Assembly: GCA_907163375.1 (NCBI GenBank)
Contig: CAJQUW010003408.1
Coordinates: forward strand, 182,430 to 246,429
Reading direction: 5' to 3'
Length of the DNA stretch: 64,000 bases
Origin: Prostheceraeus crozeri
Lineage: Eukaryota; Platyhelminthes; Polycladida; Euryleptidae
Part shown: piece after piece, positions 13,160 through 24,815 of the stretch
Layout of the letters: the number at the start of each line of letters is the position of its first letter
Position numbering within the stretch: the first letter of the stretch is position 1
The notes under the pieces: model-generated
Database searches by the model: none
What the model saw: only the letters and a program-made list of their open reading frames with translations
What the model was told of the DNA's origin: nothing
Position numbers and translations under genes: made by a program

Positions 13160-13965
13160 TAGACCAGACTCATAACACTGAAACCTACGCGTCCGAAATT
13201 CACAAGGACTATAGAGAGCCCAAATATCTATTGAGAGTAAAAGTGTTTGATAAAGATGATATTTGGAGTGCTGATCTTATTCACATGCCGAATGAGTCTG
13301 ATTTTAAACACGCATTGACCGTTATAGATTTGTATACTAGTCACGCTTGGGTGAAGCCATTAAAGAATAAAAGTGGTTTATCAATAAAATATGCGTTTGA
13401 AGAAATATTCAAAGAAAGTAATAGAAAGCCAAAGAAATTGTTTGTTGATAAAGGATCTGAGTTTTACAACAGAAATGTTAAGCCATTATTTGAAACTGTT
13501 TATTCCACAGAAAATGCTGGCAAAGCTGTAGTAATAGAAAGGTTTAATAGAACGTTAAAAAGTAAATTATTTAAGAAATTTACTGAACAAGGTGATCAGA
13601 AATGGTCAAAAATATTATCAGGAATTGTTGATGATTATAACAATAAGATGCATTCAAGTATTGAAGAAACTCCAAAGAATGCTTCTAACGATCCAGATTT
13701 AATAAGAAAGAAGATATTTGAAAATAATAATGAGAATGAAAGTAATGTTAATTTACAAAAGCGTAAATCGAAATTTAAGATTGGTGATAGGGTACGAATA
13801 TTTAAGTATAAGAATAAATTTGAAAAAGTTGTGTTGGTTATTGGACTAGAGAGATATTTGAAGCTTCTAAACTGAATCAAACTTATCCGATTACTTATGA
13901 AATTAAAGATCTAGATAATGAAGAGATAAAAGGTAGATTCTATGAAAATTAATTACAGAAGACTG
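13160..13965 (+). pseudogene. Polinton 1 retroviral-type integrase
   Basis: DDE core visible: IWSADLIHMP (first Asp), LFVDKGSEFYNRN (second Asp) and AVVIERFNRTLKSKLF (Glu). It is followed by a basic segment with KIGDRVRIFKYKNKF, typical of the Polinton integrase C-terminal region, and by an EIKDLDNEEIKGRFYE segment, which Polinton 2 integrase also has in similar form (DYDNEEIEGSFY). It continues from the PLA2-like region. A chromodomain is not seen here. Broken. Confidence 0.85.
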
Positions 13966-13984
13966 AACTTTAATAACAAGTATC

Positions 13985-14404
13985 CTTTGGCTCTAACATA
14001 ATATCAAGAAGTGGTACTCCTTTTTACAATTTGTATAAAACGTAAATACATAATTGTCCACAGCAAGTTGTTCCTGGTTTTTGAATTTGAAAGGTATTGT
14101 ATGTTCCATTTCTCAGTATTTCTTATACTTCATTTGTAGGGGAAGTCCGTATGAGTCGAACAAATAGTTTTATTTTTTATTTTTAATACTTGCTGACCAA
14201 TGAACTCCTTTTTGTTCTGATATACTTTGGTTCTGATGTATGGAGATCTGTAATGAAGTTCAAAGGAATCGGTTTATTTTTAATCAATTGTAATTCAACT
14301 CTCATTAAGACGTGGAAAGTTTTTATTCCTGATTGATTTGCGATCTTATTTAAATCAAAATTTGTCGTGGTTTGCTTGCCGTATGATTTTAAAAACTCAG
14401 TCAA
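13985..14404 (-). pseudogene. Polinton 1 adenain-like cysteine protease
   Basis: On the minus strand the N-terminal pattern NFDLNKIANQSGIKTFHVLM, then KPIPLNFITDLHTSE, and near the end PGTTCCGQLCIYVLYKL, which contains the catalytic-Cys neighbourhood (CGQLC.YVL). These are the recognisable blocks of the adenovirus-type maturation protease of Polintons. It lies tail-to-tail with the integrase. Decayed. Confidence 0.65.
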
Positions 14405-14734
14405 ACCAAAAGCTCGCTGGGAGATATCTCAGTCAGATTTTCATCATTCATTTTAAATGAAATAAATTCTATTAACTGACAACGTTTTGACTGTCAACAA
14501 TTTGTCAAATGAGATACAGTTTACAAGCATCAATGAAATCCCTATGACAACGTTGACGTGACAATTGTAACTTTCTAAAACAATAGAGTTCAAGTAAACC
14601 AATGAATTGGTTCCATTTTCTGAGCCGCGTTGGCACAAAAAGCGGTTTTGCTTCTGGATGTGGTTGGAAAACTGGCAGTTCATTTGGCAAATGAGGGTAA
14701 GAGAAAGACATAACTGCGGGTAACAGCTGCTTGC

Positions 14735-14812
14735 TCTGAAATGCAATGTTTCATGAATGCGAGAAGCAACTGCATTGTTTCATGAATGCGGGAAGCAGCT
14801 GTTCCTTACAAT
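14735..14812 (+). repeat. Short direct duplication
   Basis: A unit of roughly 30 bp containing TTTCATGAATGCG.GAAGCA occurs twice in tandem, next to the membrane-protein remnant of Polinton 1. Confidence 0.5.
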
Positions 14813-15052
14813 TGGGCGATCATCAGAGTGCAAAACAGTAGCAATAACAGGAATTGAAAGAGCGCCAGAAAAAATAACAATTGTTAAAGCACCTAAACTT
14901 ACTGTTAAAAATATTCCAATACCTTGTGTTACATTCTTGACTTTAGACCATCTCTTTCTTAATTTATCATAATGTTCTAAAAATCTTAATAATAATTGTG
15001 ATTCCCTATCTTTCATATAACGTACTCTATCTTTGTGTTTTTCAATGTTCAT
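14780..15052 (-). pseudogene. Polinton 1 coiled-coil/membrane protein remnant
   Basis: Begins MNIEKHKDRVRYMKDRES, a highly charged helix, then LLLRFLEHYDKLRKRWSKV, then a hydrophobic stretch (GIFLTVSLGALTIVIFSGAL). A charged coiled coil followed by a membrane segment is a recurring small-protein design in Polintons. Function unknown; only part appears to remain. Confidence 0.4.
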
Positions 15053-15184
15053 TTCACTTGTTTTTTATTGTGATAGCGAAGGATATATTTTCGAAGTTCC
15101 TTCCATTTTTAAAGTTCCTTCCATTTCTGAGGTTTCCATTTTTGTTTCTTCCATTTTTAATAAATTTTTTTGAGACACACAATT

Positions 15185-15620
15185 TTAAATACCCCTAAAT
15201 TCATGAATTAGAGGGTTCTTAACCTGATTTAGACATAAAAATGGTTAAAAATTCATAAATTTAGGGGTACCTAAAATTACCATTTTTTCTGATGTTGTGT
15301 CTTAGAACAGTCATGATTTTGGTGGGGAGATCATAATTCTGAAAATTAGAGATTCCTAACTTTTACGATTTTTTCGTTGTCTTAGAATAGTCATGATTTT
15401 GGAGGGGAGATCATAATTCTGAAAATTAGAGATTCCTAACTTTTATGATTTTTTCGTTGTCTTAGAATAGTCATGAATTTGGTGGAAAATTAAAAAATAC
15501 CATTTTTGAAATAATTTGAAAAAAATCATAAAATTGTGGGTACCAATAATTTTATGAATTAGAGGGTTCTTAACCTAAAAAAAGGTTAAAATTCATGAAT
15601 TTAGGGGTACCTAAAATTAC
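15185..15620. repeat. 80-bp tandem repeat inside an inverted repeat
   Basis: Units start at 15301, 15381 and 15461 (exactly 80 bp apart, the third partial), each beginning CTTAGAA.AGTCATGA. They are flanked by an inverted repeat of about 25 bp near 15185-15208 and 15590-15614 (core CCCCTAAATTCATGAATT), and the segment GAATTAGAGGGTTCTTAACC recurs directly at about 15206 and 15557. It may be a small foldback element or the eroded edge of Polinton 1. Confidence 0.65.
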
Positions 15621-15766
15621 TAATCTTTACCTAAAAACGTTCTTACTACGTAAAAAACCTGTCTTTATTCCATTACTTGCTACACCTGAAATTGATTCTG
15701 ATGATAAAGGCTTATATTGTCCTTGTTCACTCGTTTAATTCCTGGCAAAAAAGACAGAATTAGATC

Positions 15767-17440
15767 TTAATCGGATGAATTGGTCATCTGTATACATGAA
15801 TTCGTAGTGAAAATGATGCTCTTTGAATTGTTCACTTCTAGTCCAAGATGCTTTAGTGCCGGGATTAAAACCTTGAGATCGCTGAGTATTTTCTCTGTCG
15901 GACCTGCAATTGTACCATCATCGAGGTACCATACGGAGAGTTCAGAAGTTATCTTACGAGTGACTGCATCAATTCCTATGGCGAACAAAGCTGGGCCAGC
16001 TGAATCTCCTTGCTGAATACCGGTGGAAGATGCTTGCCAAAGGAGGTTATAGAGGGAAGGAATTCTTGTGTGAACTTCTTCAAGAATAACGTCGCGTCGT
16101 AATGAATTGAATGCGTTCTTTATGACTAAGCATGTCTCTTTAGCATGACTAAAGCTTTGTCATGAGAAAGGTGCTCAATGTAATGTCGAATAGCATGTAC
16201 AGCTGTCTCACATCCTCCACGGGTGCCAAAACCTAACTGATGAGGATTCAATTCGCTACCGAGATGGTGAGCTGCCTTACGGAGTCCAATTTTGGTTGCG
16301 AGTCTTCTGATAGAATTTCCCACTGCGATGGGTCTGATTCCCCCCATCCTTCTTTGAGAGAGAAATCAAACGCGCTCCGTAGAATAGAAGAAGAATATCC
16401 TTTGAAAGGTCACCTTCGAGGATAAAATTAATAAAGGCGAGTTCGCTTTTTAATTTGTCTACAGATGTTGAGGCTTTCTTGGAAATTAAGTCCAGTATAT
16501 GTCGAATTCTAAGGCCATCCATTCCAGACGAGGTACTTGGAGAAAAAGAACGTAGAGCTGATAGAACATCATCGAGACCGATTGCAACGAAAGAAGATGA
16601 CACTGTATCTGGCGGGTCCGGGAACTTTAAGTCAGGCGGAGCAGGAAGATGCTTTGAAATCAGTGATTGCAAGGTTTCTTCAGAACGAGGAGAAATAGTA
16701 TCATCCGACGAAAGTGACCGAACCGCAGCTTTAATGTCGCCGTCTGCAATTTTTGAAGCCACCAATTTTCTTATTTTGCATTGAATCTCAAACTCGGATT
16801 CATTTCGAACTGCTTTCTTTGAATACATTGCAAGTCAGTTCCTTCCAATTTGAAGTTAATTTGACCTTGCATAAACTGGACAGCTTGCTTCTTTACAATA
16901 GAGGTCAATGTAGGAGCATTAGGAGCATTCTTCATCTCATTTGGTTTACTCAAGCAACAAAAGCTAAATGAGAAAAAACGAGACCAAGCTGCTAAGGAGT
17001 TTTGAGATCGAACCAAATTCAGAGTATCCGCAAAAGCTTTGGCAACTAAGATTCGTGCCCCTTTAAGTATAATGCGTAGTACAGGAATCCTTGATCGCCA
17101 TTGTAGAATAAGACTCATCAATTGATCGAAAGAGTTAATGCCAAGAAACTCATTGGGCAAAGTCACGTTTGAGGATGCTTTGGAGTGAGAGAAACAATTA
17201 GTGCAATACCAAATCGGGATTGTCTCGGATTTTGCTTTTGTAAGACCGACGCATGATAGATGGGCTTTCTGCCCACAGTTTTGGCATTGAATCATATTGA
17301 CTTTCCTACGATTAATGGAGTTACAGTGAAGACATATGACAGAATTGCAACCATTGTTTCCAGAAACGATTTCTCTTTTCGCTGGGTTACTGGAAGCCCA
17401 TTCATTGGATATGTTGCTTAGTCACACCACGACCTTAGAT
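15767..17440 (-). mobile_element. LINE remnant: PHD-like finger plus reverse transcriptase
   Basis: Minus-strand order: Cys/His-rich finger (CNSVICLHCNS...MIQCQNCGQKAHLSCVGL...WYCTNC, a PHD/RING-like pattern) near the start, a linker, then reverse transcriptase blocks: a GMDGLRIRHILDLI segment, LISLSKKDGG, IRPIAVGNSIRRLATKI, KNAFNSLRRDVIL (motif A region), IQQGDSAGPALFAIG (motif B) and WYLDDGTIAG (motif C, catalytic DD). The frame shifts within a G-run near 16340 and again near 16126, where motif A is disturbed, and the copy ends about 75 codons after YLDD. It is therefore a dead, 3'-truncated non-LTR retrotransposon. Confidence 0.8.
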
Positions 17441-17853
17441 AGCAGGCACTTGTCCTCTCTTTATTTTTTTGTCTTGTTTTATGAAACATCTATCTCATAA
17501 ATCTGTGAGGGTAAACTGCCGGCATGCCATGACTTGAAAAATGTCGCAGTGCAATTTTTTATTCTGTCCTTCTCTTGTCCTCCACTTTCATAAAAATGTA
17601 AACATAATCACATTGGTTATTGGACATATAAACTATGCCAGATTATCTAGTAATGTATTAACCTGTGCTATGGTAATCCTATTGTTTTCAATCGGAGATT
17701 CTGAGCGGGTTTTTCTCCTACGAGAAATACCTCATAGACATGAAGAAACATGTTTTTGCCATATATTTGTAATAACATCCAAAATATGAAAAAACCTAAG
17801 AATACAGATAACTATGTAACAAAAGTCGGCATCAGTTGAATGGACACGATCAG
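17441..17853. other. No gene recognised
   Basis: Spacer between the LINE and the recombinase remnant; only chance open frames are seen. Confidence 0.4.
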
Positions 17854-19010
17854 TCAAAATGAACACCCAGTAAAGTTACAATTACTGAAGATCAATCTTG
17901 CGGGTTGAGGATTACGAAGCTGAATTGTATCCATTTTTTGATCTTCAAGCAACATGACGTCCTCTTCTCGTTGGGTACTCGTCTGTGTTTGCGAATGATG
18001 CATGAGAGGCTCTGATTCATTTCGAGGTAGGGCGGGGATCAATGATTGAGGCTGACTGTTGGATTGGCTCGAAGATCCATAAAGTGCGTCTGACATCTTC
18101 ATTTCGAAATGTTCATGTTGAATTTAGCATCTATCGGAAGACTTATTGATTCTTCCAGTTTTCTTTTCCGGCACTTCTGCAGAAACACCACCTTGTATTA
18201 ACCTCACTTTGGAAGACCTCCGTAAACTTGTGTTGCTATAATATTTGTCATCTGAGCATATTGTTTGCATGAATTCACGCGTAACCTTTTCTATAGTGTG
18301 CACTCCCATAGGAGAAGACTTGTACCAGATATCAGATTTGATTTGGCTGCTGGGTAATGAGCCTAGGTAGAACGCTGTGCATCCTTTTCTACCACCAGTT
18401 TCTGGACGATGCCGCATGTATTCCTTGTATGGAAACACCACGCATCTTGTCGGATCATCTTGGTTTTGATAAGCTCGTGTGTGCTTCTGTTCCATTCTGG
18501 TACAATTCAGTCCGAAGCATTTGTTCTTCGACATGTTTTCGGTGTATTCAAGGTATTCTCTTCCGGCGTCAACTTTAAGTTTTATTTGTGCATTTTCTCC
18601 GTACTGTAGGTTTCAATGCTCTTGGCAAGGTCTTAGGCTAAAATGCAAGCCAATGTGGTATAAGTGTCTTCACCAATTTGTCGTGGTCAGAGATTCCGAA
18701 GGCATCAATTTCCCATAATTTAGCTTCCTCTTCTTTCAAAATAGTGTTCGCCCGTTTGGATGGCCGCATGCAGCCTAGTCGAACGGACTTTCTCATTTGA
18801 GCGTCTAAACTATCTCTGCTATTTTGAAAATCACTGTCCTTGAAAAAAGAAAGCTGCCAGTCTCTTTGGGTTCTGAAATAATACTGAACCATTGTTGCCA
18901 TTGTTTTTAGGGTTTCTGGTGGATAGCGGTTACCATCTACTTTCCGAACTTTAGCAAAAAGGTAACGTAAACAATAATGCAAGTCACTCGGTAAAAAATT
19001 CGTCTAAACT
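17854..19010 (-). pseudogene. Crypton-type tyrosine recombinase remnant (DUF3504-like)
   Basis: Minus strand, three blocks in order. First DLHYCLRYLFAKVRK...YPPETLKTMATMVQYYF, then DSLDAQMRKSVRLGC, the hallmark of the Crypton/ZMYM/QRICH1-type DUF3504 domain. Second, HFSLRPCQEH and EYTENMSKNKCFGL. Third, NTSLRRSSKVRLIQGGV and KTGRINKSSDRC, matching the NHSLRKT..T.L...GV and KTGHKS patterns of the recombinase C-terminal lobe, followed by a Ser/Gln-rich tail. The frame shifts near 18650. No N-terminal DNA-binding part or element ends were found, so it could be a dead Crypton or a decayed host gene derived from one. Confidence 0.65.
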
Positions 19011-19382
19011 CTTCTAAACTTTTGGAACATCATCAAGTCGAACTCGCCATTTACTTAACGATAAATTGAAAAAACGCATAACCCAATTCATCTTGCTGAT
19101 CGTATTCTTACAGTGAATGTTCTGGATGTCATCTTGAATTTCGTCATTCGGTACGGCATGGAATCGTGACTGCATTATTCAAGTATCAAGGATTGTGTGA
19201 ATGATGATGCTGAAAAGCAACTCTAAAATACATGTACAGTACTATGAATTAACTCGAAAAACTTTTGCCATGGATTTCTCGTATATATCTCTGGTGTAGT
19301 CGATATGTATGGTTGGTCCATAGAATGTGGTTGGTTTGGTCATGGGTTTGGCATAGTTTGGTCTATGGTCGGTTAATACATT

Positions 19383-19495
19383 ATAGTGATATAACTACGA
19401 CATCTGTACTACCACAGAAAATGTAGCACGAGGCGAAGCCGAGTGCTACATCTTTCTATGGTAGTACAGATGGAGTAGTTACTGTATATCACTAT
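19383..19495. repeat. Long palindrome with GC-rich centre (copy 1)
   Basis: Arms of about 50 bp (ATAGTGATATA...CTGTACTACCA..GAAA..TGTAGCAC) are imperfect inverted repeats around the 20-bp centre GCACGAGGCGAAGCCGAGTG at 19426-19445, which is itself hairpin-forming. A second palindrome with the same centre but different arms lies at 42574-42710. Confidence 0.85.
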
Positions 19496-19605
19496 TATCA
19501 AACGATCAAGAAATGTCAATGAACTCTATGGACCAGTGACGATATAGACAATCTGCTAAGAACACAAACGTGGTTGGCTTTCCATGGCATCCAAAGTCCT
19601 AGTAG

Positions 19606-19745
19606 ATCATAGAAATTAATAATACCATAGAAAGTACTATTATCCACTTCTATGTAGTAGATAGCCTATCCAATATTGATGTCATGCATTTCCATAGAAA
19701 TTAACAATACCATAGAAAGTACTATTATCTACTTCTATGTGCATT
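19606..19745. repeat. Direct repeats of a small hairpin unit
   Basis: Two near-identical units containing CATAGAAAGTACTATTAT and ending ACTTCTATGT lie at about 19608-19664 and 19692-19741; a partial third is at about 20210-20234. Each unit can fold because CATAGAAAGT pairs with ACTTCTATG. Confidence 0.6.
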
Positions 19746-20244
19746 TCCTTCATTTGAATTTCAAGTGAACCGATATTTAACTGGCATTTGCATGAGATGT
19801 AGCCTTATTATCTATACCCAAGATATCATCTAAGCTTACTTGCAATTTGGGTGCATTGTAGGGTAAAAAAATGTAGCACGGTAGCCCATTGGATTACATG
19901 TATTTTGATTCATAGAAATTCCGTTCTACATTAGAAAATGTAGAACGCATAGTTCAACATAGTGGAGATAGGAAGGGAGTTTGATAATAATCCATGGAAT
20001 AATAGGCTATTTCACATGATACAATACCACCATCTCACTTCAAATTCTCTTCATGAAGATCTTGTAATTTGTTGTCAACAACTTCCAAAACCAACTTGGC
20101 AAATAGTTCGACTATGATATATAATGTTTAAGATCGAATCTGATGTACAAACCATACATTTTTCCATGTGCCATCACTGTACATAAGCAAGATATCAAAC
20201 TTCCATTCTAGTGTACTATTATCTACTTCTATGTTAACAAAGCA

Positions 20245-21297
20245 CACTGTAAATCGCTGGATACGAAAATTACACACAAACATATAACAAAATCACAAAC
20301 AATTTGAAACCAACATCTGTTACGAAATTCTCGTATGTTTACGGAGATCTGGTATATTTTTCATACGAAATCTCACTTACTTTGGCATGTGATGTTATAT
20401 GCTTATTATACCTATTACTTACATACTTACATTGGTATGTAGCGATAAGAACTATTCCATCTGTGATTGGCTGTTTTACACTGAAATACGAGTTGTTGGT
20501 ATGTTTTATATACGAGACCCGATGCAAATTCATCCTTATTCGTATGCCTCTGGTATGTATTTGGTATGTGCAGCCTTAAGTCACATAGCAAAAAAATATG
20601 TGTATTACATACTACTGTCAAATAACTTTTTCTCAGTAATAACAGTCGGGAATATTTTTTGTTTGATAGAGTGATATTTAAATTTAACAAGATTACATTT
20701 ATTGTGAATTTTATGCTCCACGAGTTTCTCGTCGTTGCTACTTGTCTAGCATTAACAGGACTTTTAGTAATCTCTACTATATGATCTAAGTTGACAACCA
20801 TCAGTTAATTCAAACGATATCTCCCGTGCAATCATGTTGACTTATATATCTCAAACATAACTATTTTTGCGTTCATAAATTATAATGTTTTTATTTCGGA
20901 TTGATAATATGCTTAATTTCAAAATTGCATAATGCATAATTGTTAATGGTTGAATACTTATTGATTATTCATGAAAAGCCTTAGACTTAGCTACGTGTAT
21001 TAAAATCGAATTCAGTATTGAAAGTATGACCATTGAGTGTCATTATGTCACTACTTACAGAACAGTAGTAACATTAGTCCGATCTTAATTGACAAAAGGC
21101 CTTAAATCAAGATAATTTGGACATGATTTATGCTTTCTTTCAACATTGTGCTGGCATGGCTTTAGTATGTAAGCATACCACATTTGAAATAACATACGAA
21201 AAGCATACAAATATACACCAAGAGAATACAGAAATATACCAAAAAATATTTTGGTATGCATCCTTCGTATGTGATTGATATTGAGCGATTTACAGTG
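20245..21297. mobile_element. Non-autonomous CACTG-ended DNA transposon (CMC-like)
   Basis: A 14-bp perfect terminal inverted repeat, CACTGTAAATCGCT, occurs at 20245-20258 and inverted at 21284-21297, flanked by a 3-bp direct duplication GCA (20242-20244 and 21298-21300). The ends hold many CGTATG/CATACG and GTATGC motifs in both orientations, like the subterminal transposase-binding repeats of CACTA elements. No transposase frame is present. CACTG ends plus a 3-bp duplication suggest the CACTA/Mirage/Chapaev group; the superfamily is an inference. Confidence 0.6.
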
Positions 21298-21716
21298 GCA
21301 TAGACATTTTTTCTGTAATCCTAAAGTTAATAATTTCTTTCGATGAACCATGGATGAGCCAGGACTACTAAGATATCTGCATAGATAACTTAGTAGTTCC
21401 AGGATGAACTCACTAAATTTAGGTAGATACAGGTGACTAATACAAACATGGATGCTAAAAATTCACAAATTCAGAATTCGAAGTTCAACGTTGTGTCATC
21501 AGGCTGCTGAGTGGTCAGCATTTTCGGGTTTATGTTCAAATCCGACCAAAGCAGTGACTCTGAACGGTGAAATGCTTACTACCCTATTGCCATCATCAAC
21601 ACTGGAAATGATTATCGCGAAGAGGCAACAATGGCAATTTCAAAGATGAGGAAAAGTCACAATTCAGTTCTTGTGCACCCAACCTTAATTTTCTGCGCAT
21701 ATTTATATATATACTA
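21298..21716. other. No gene recognised
   Basis: Spacer between two DNA transposons. It contains a small hairpin near 21365-21400 (ACTACTAAGATATC against GATAACTTAGTAG) and nothing else that I can name. Confidence 0.4.
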
Positions 21717-21981
21717 AAGGACTACTAAAGGGAAAGGACATGCAGCACTCATGTTCTAACTTCGCTAGCGAAGGCCATTAGTTTTTCTGTCTATGCAGAG
21801 TCTTTATTCAATTAAATAGCAGCTACTTATAGTCCTAAAGAATATATGCGATTAGTCACCTAGACGTGCTAGTGTATTCACACTGTTTGTGATAATTTCA
21901 AATAAAAACGATGTACATGCACAAATATTTGTAAAATTACAACATTGTAAATTGAAATGTGCACACGACATGTTTGTGTGA

Positions 21982-24494
21982 TCAGCTCAAACGTGCTTTT
22001 TTTACAGATACCTGCGGGAGCAATGACTGTGATTTATGATTGTCTTTTTCAAGATTATGAATTCCACTAAGTAACACGTTTGCCAAGCGAAAGTACAAAG
22101 ACAAAGGAAAGTCAAGAAAATCAAGAAACTCGTGAATAACTTTCAGACAGCCCACCAATCGAGATCGACAACACAATCGATCCTTGGCAATTTTCGTAAA
22201 ATTCAAACTTGCACACACAAAATCAAATGTTGAAAGATGAGGAACAATTAGGGCACCACGTGAGACTTCTGCAATAAACGTCTTCATATCATCATTCACT
22301 AAAGGTTCATCATCTGAGAAAACCAACTCCTGGCTACATTTCCGCTCAAGCCAACCTGCCAAGTATGCAGTAGCACTCAACTCATTGTTAGTAAGATTGA
22401 GCAACGAAGACCAAGCTTCAATAAGGATGGTATCATCAAGCTGCATATCTCCTAAGCACTCGTTTTTTTCTTCTGCAGCTTCTTTGGTTTCAATTGCTTG
22501 AAGATGAGATGCGGCAAATTGTGCTAAGCGCTTTTTGGCACATGAGATGACATCGCTGCTGGTCATGAATGAATTTCCTCCCGTGGATTGGCGATAAACT
22601 GAAAACTCTCCCTCAATTCTGTCACTCTGCACTTCCCGTAGCAAAACATAATTAAATCCTGAGCTGAGTAAAAACTTGCAAAGAGAAATCAATCCGGTCG
22701 AAGTCTGCACCAAGGCACGTTTAATATCATGAGTCAGGCATTTTATACGGTTCCCACCTTGACCACTCTTGGAAGAGCCAAAGAGATCGGCAAACTCCTT
22801 CAGATTATTCAATTCAAAAGTCTGCTCTGATCGATAGGGATCTCTTAGTTAGATGGCGTGATATTAAGAAGATACGTTGACAGTTTTCTACCAATTCAAC
22901 ACTTGCTCTATGAAATTTACAGTATTATTGGATACCCTGAGACGCAAAGCTGCAATAACCTTTTCGTTGAATACCCTCAAGACATGTTTCACGTTTTGAA
23001 GCTGAAGCTGTGAAGGATAAACCGATGAATATGTCAATGGAGCTGTCTTAAAGATAGAATTCTTCTCCGACTCGTATAGACTTTTGACACCAGAGAAGTT
23101 TCCTTCACACTGACCATCAATCGATAAAATCTGACATTTCTCAGTTATCCAGTTATTGCGGATACATTTTAACAGGTGGACAGAATCGTACAGCAGATAC
23201 CACGACCGGGTTTCATCGAGAGGATGGATAGCACAAAAGTCTTCTTTTCTCTTCAAGAGTCTGCAGTACTGCTGGTTTACTTTGTGATTATCAGTTATTG
23301 AACCTATCACAGTGCCTCCAGACCTTTCGACCATGGATGCTGCCATTTTGACTTGAGAATGCTGATAGTCAGATGTCATACGATGAACTGGTAAAATCGA
23401 CAGCATGACACTCGGTCCACAGTGAAGACATCTCATCATGATGCAGGGCATCGACGTCGCTTTCTTATTGACATCGTTTTTGGCATTTCCATTCAAGACA
23501 CCACCCCAGTATGCAGCAATGGGTCTTATCTTTACCTCAGTACCAGTTTCTGCTGCTCAATTGTCATACGACTGAATGTCTTTTCGAGAATCTTATCGAT
23601 GTCAACTCCAGATATTATAGATTGGATCTTTCGCTGACTAGGAAGAATCAGAAAACTTCGAAGGAAATTAGAGCTGCATTTAGGGTAGCTCTCCACTGCG
23701 AAGCAATAGTCAGACATAGTGAATGTCTTCTTACACATCAACTTCAACTGTCTATTGATAAATGTAAGACGCTTATTTCGTTGATCATCTTCAGATTCAT
23801 CGATGATATTTTCCAATTTGGAGGAAAATACGTCATTAAGGTCTTCTAGAGATAGTTTGAATATCATTGCGTAGTGAAGGGCTTCATAAAATTGAGAATA
23901 GTATCTCAGTCCATTGTTGGGTTCCAAATATCTACTGATTGGAACTCTAACTCCATCTTTAAAAACAGACATGGTCATTGGAGACGTCAAGGTTGACTTG
24001 TTGAAAACAATGCACGACAGAAAACAACAAGTATAGTCATTATTCATTACTACACAGGCAAATTGCTCATTTGTTCGCTGAAAAAATGTATTGTGATAGC
24101 GTGCATGTAACTCCTTTTCAGGAGAAAACTCCAAAAAAGACTGGATTTTGTCCTTTTCTTGAAACCAGCGCAGTTGCTTATCTCCTTCATTTGTTAATCG
24201 TGGTGGTGGTGGCGGTGTTGGCAAGCATGAGGAGGGGACATTAAAAATGCTCGGCGGAACACTAGGTTTGGTGAATCCTCCAGGCAATGATTGCATGGGA
24301 CAATCAGTCGGCCAATGTCTTTCACAAATGTAAAACTTAGATGGATTAACGACAAAGTCACACCGCATTGGGATAACGCTGAGCCATCTCTGCTGTTCGA
24401 TTTCGTCCCTAGGGATTCTAAAAACTCTGCATTTATTCTCATCATCGTAATTCCCTTTACAGTTGACAACGCCACACTTATTAGGCATTGTCAA
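21982..24494 (-). pseudogene. THAP9/P-element-like transposase pseudogene
   Basis: Starts MTMPNKCGVVNC with a THAP C2CH finger (C-x4-C...ICERHW; residues about 6-55), then a proline stretch, a helical region and the catalytic part (SRMTIEQQKLVLR; KIRPIAAYWGGVLNGNA; LLYDSVHLLKCIRNNW). The C-terminal lobe has EGEFSVYRQSTGGNSFMTS, a typical P-transposase block. Two lesions are visible. Near 23530 the frame shifts exactly where the family has its first catalytic acidic DEV, which looks removed by a deletion of about 10 nt. Three stop codons fall in 22812-22888. It is non-functional here, though mobilisation of the termini by another copy is conceivable. Confidence 0.85.
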
Positions 24495-24519
24495 TCAAGA
24501 CAACAGACTTGAACACTGA

Positions 24520-24815
24520 GATAGTTCAAAACGAAGTACACGATAGCTTTTAGACCGCTCAAAACGAAGCACACGAAGGCTGAATATTATCACACAGCAC
24601 GGAGATAGACAGCTCAAAACGTAGAACACGATAGTAGAGTATAATCACGTAGGAGACAGCTCAATTAGGAGCACACGAAGGTAGAGTATAATCACGTAGG
24701 AAGGAGACACGATTAGGAGCATACGAAGGTGGAATATTATCACGCAACACGGAATTAGAGAGCTTGAGTTGAGACAGAGTACACGAAGGCAGGATATAAT
24801 CACACAGGACAGTGA
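24520..24815. repeat. Tandem repeats upstream of the P transposase gene
   Basis: About five degenerate units of 50-60 bp, with recurring CTCAAAACG.AG, ACACGAAGG and TATAATCAC segments, occupy the 5' side of the transposase gene. Subterminal repeats may bind transposase or act as its promoter; this is inference. Confidence 0.65.

Larger units (their letters stand above)
4060..15060. mobile_element. Polinton 1 (Maverick), old and heavily decayed
   Basis: An AT-rich block holding the Polinton gene set in order: capsid-related remnant, packaging ATPase (+), PolB (-), small structural protein, major capsid protein, core-peptide-like protein, PLA2-like protein, integrase (+), adenain-like protease (-), membrane/coiled-coil protein (-). 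Gene order and protein sequences differ clearly from Polinton 2, so the two are separate lineages. It is broken in well over fifteen places, hence old. Neither terminal inverted repeat nor target duplication was found; both ends are estimates from the outermost recognisable genes. Confidence 0.85.

Noticed and set aside
14453-14746. Minus-strand open frames of 68-97 codons
   Set aside because: No Polinton or other protein pattern; composition looks like chance.
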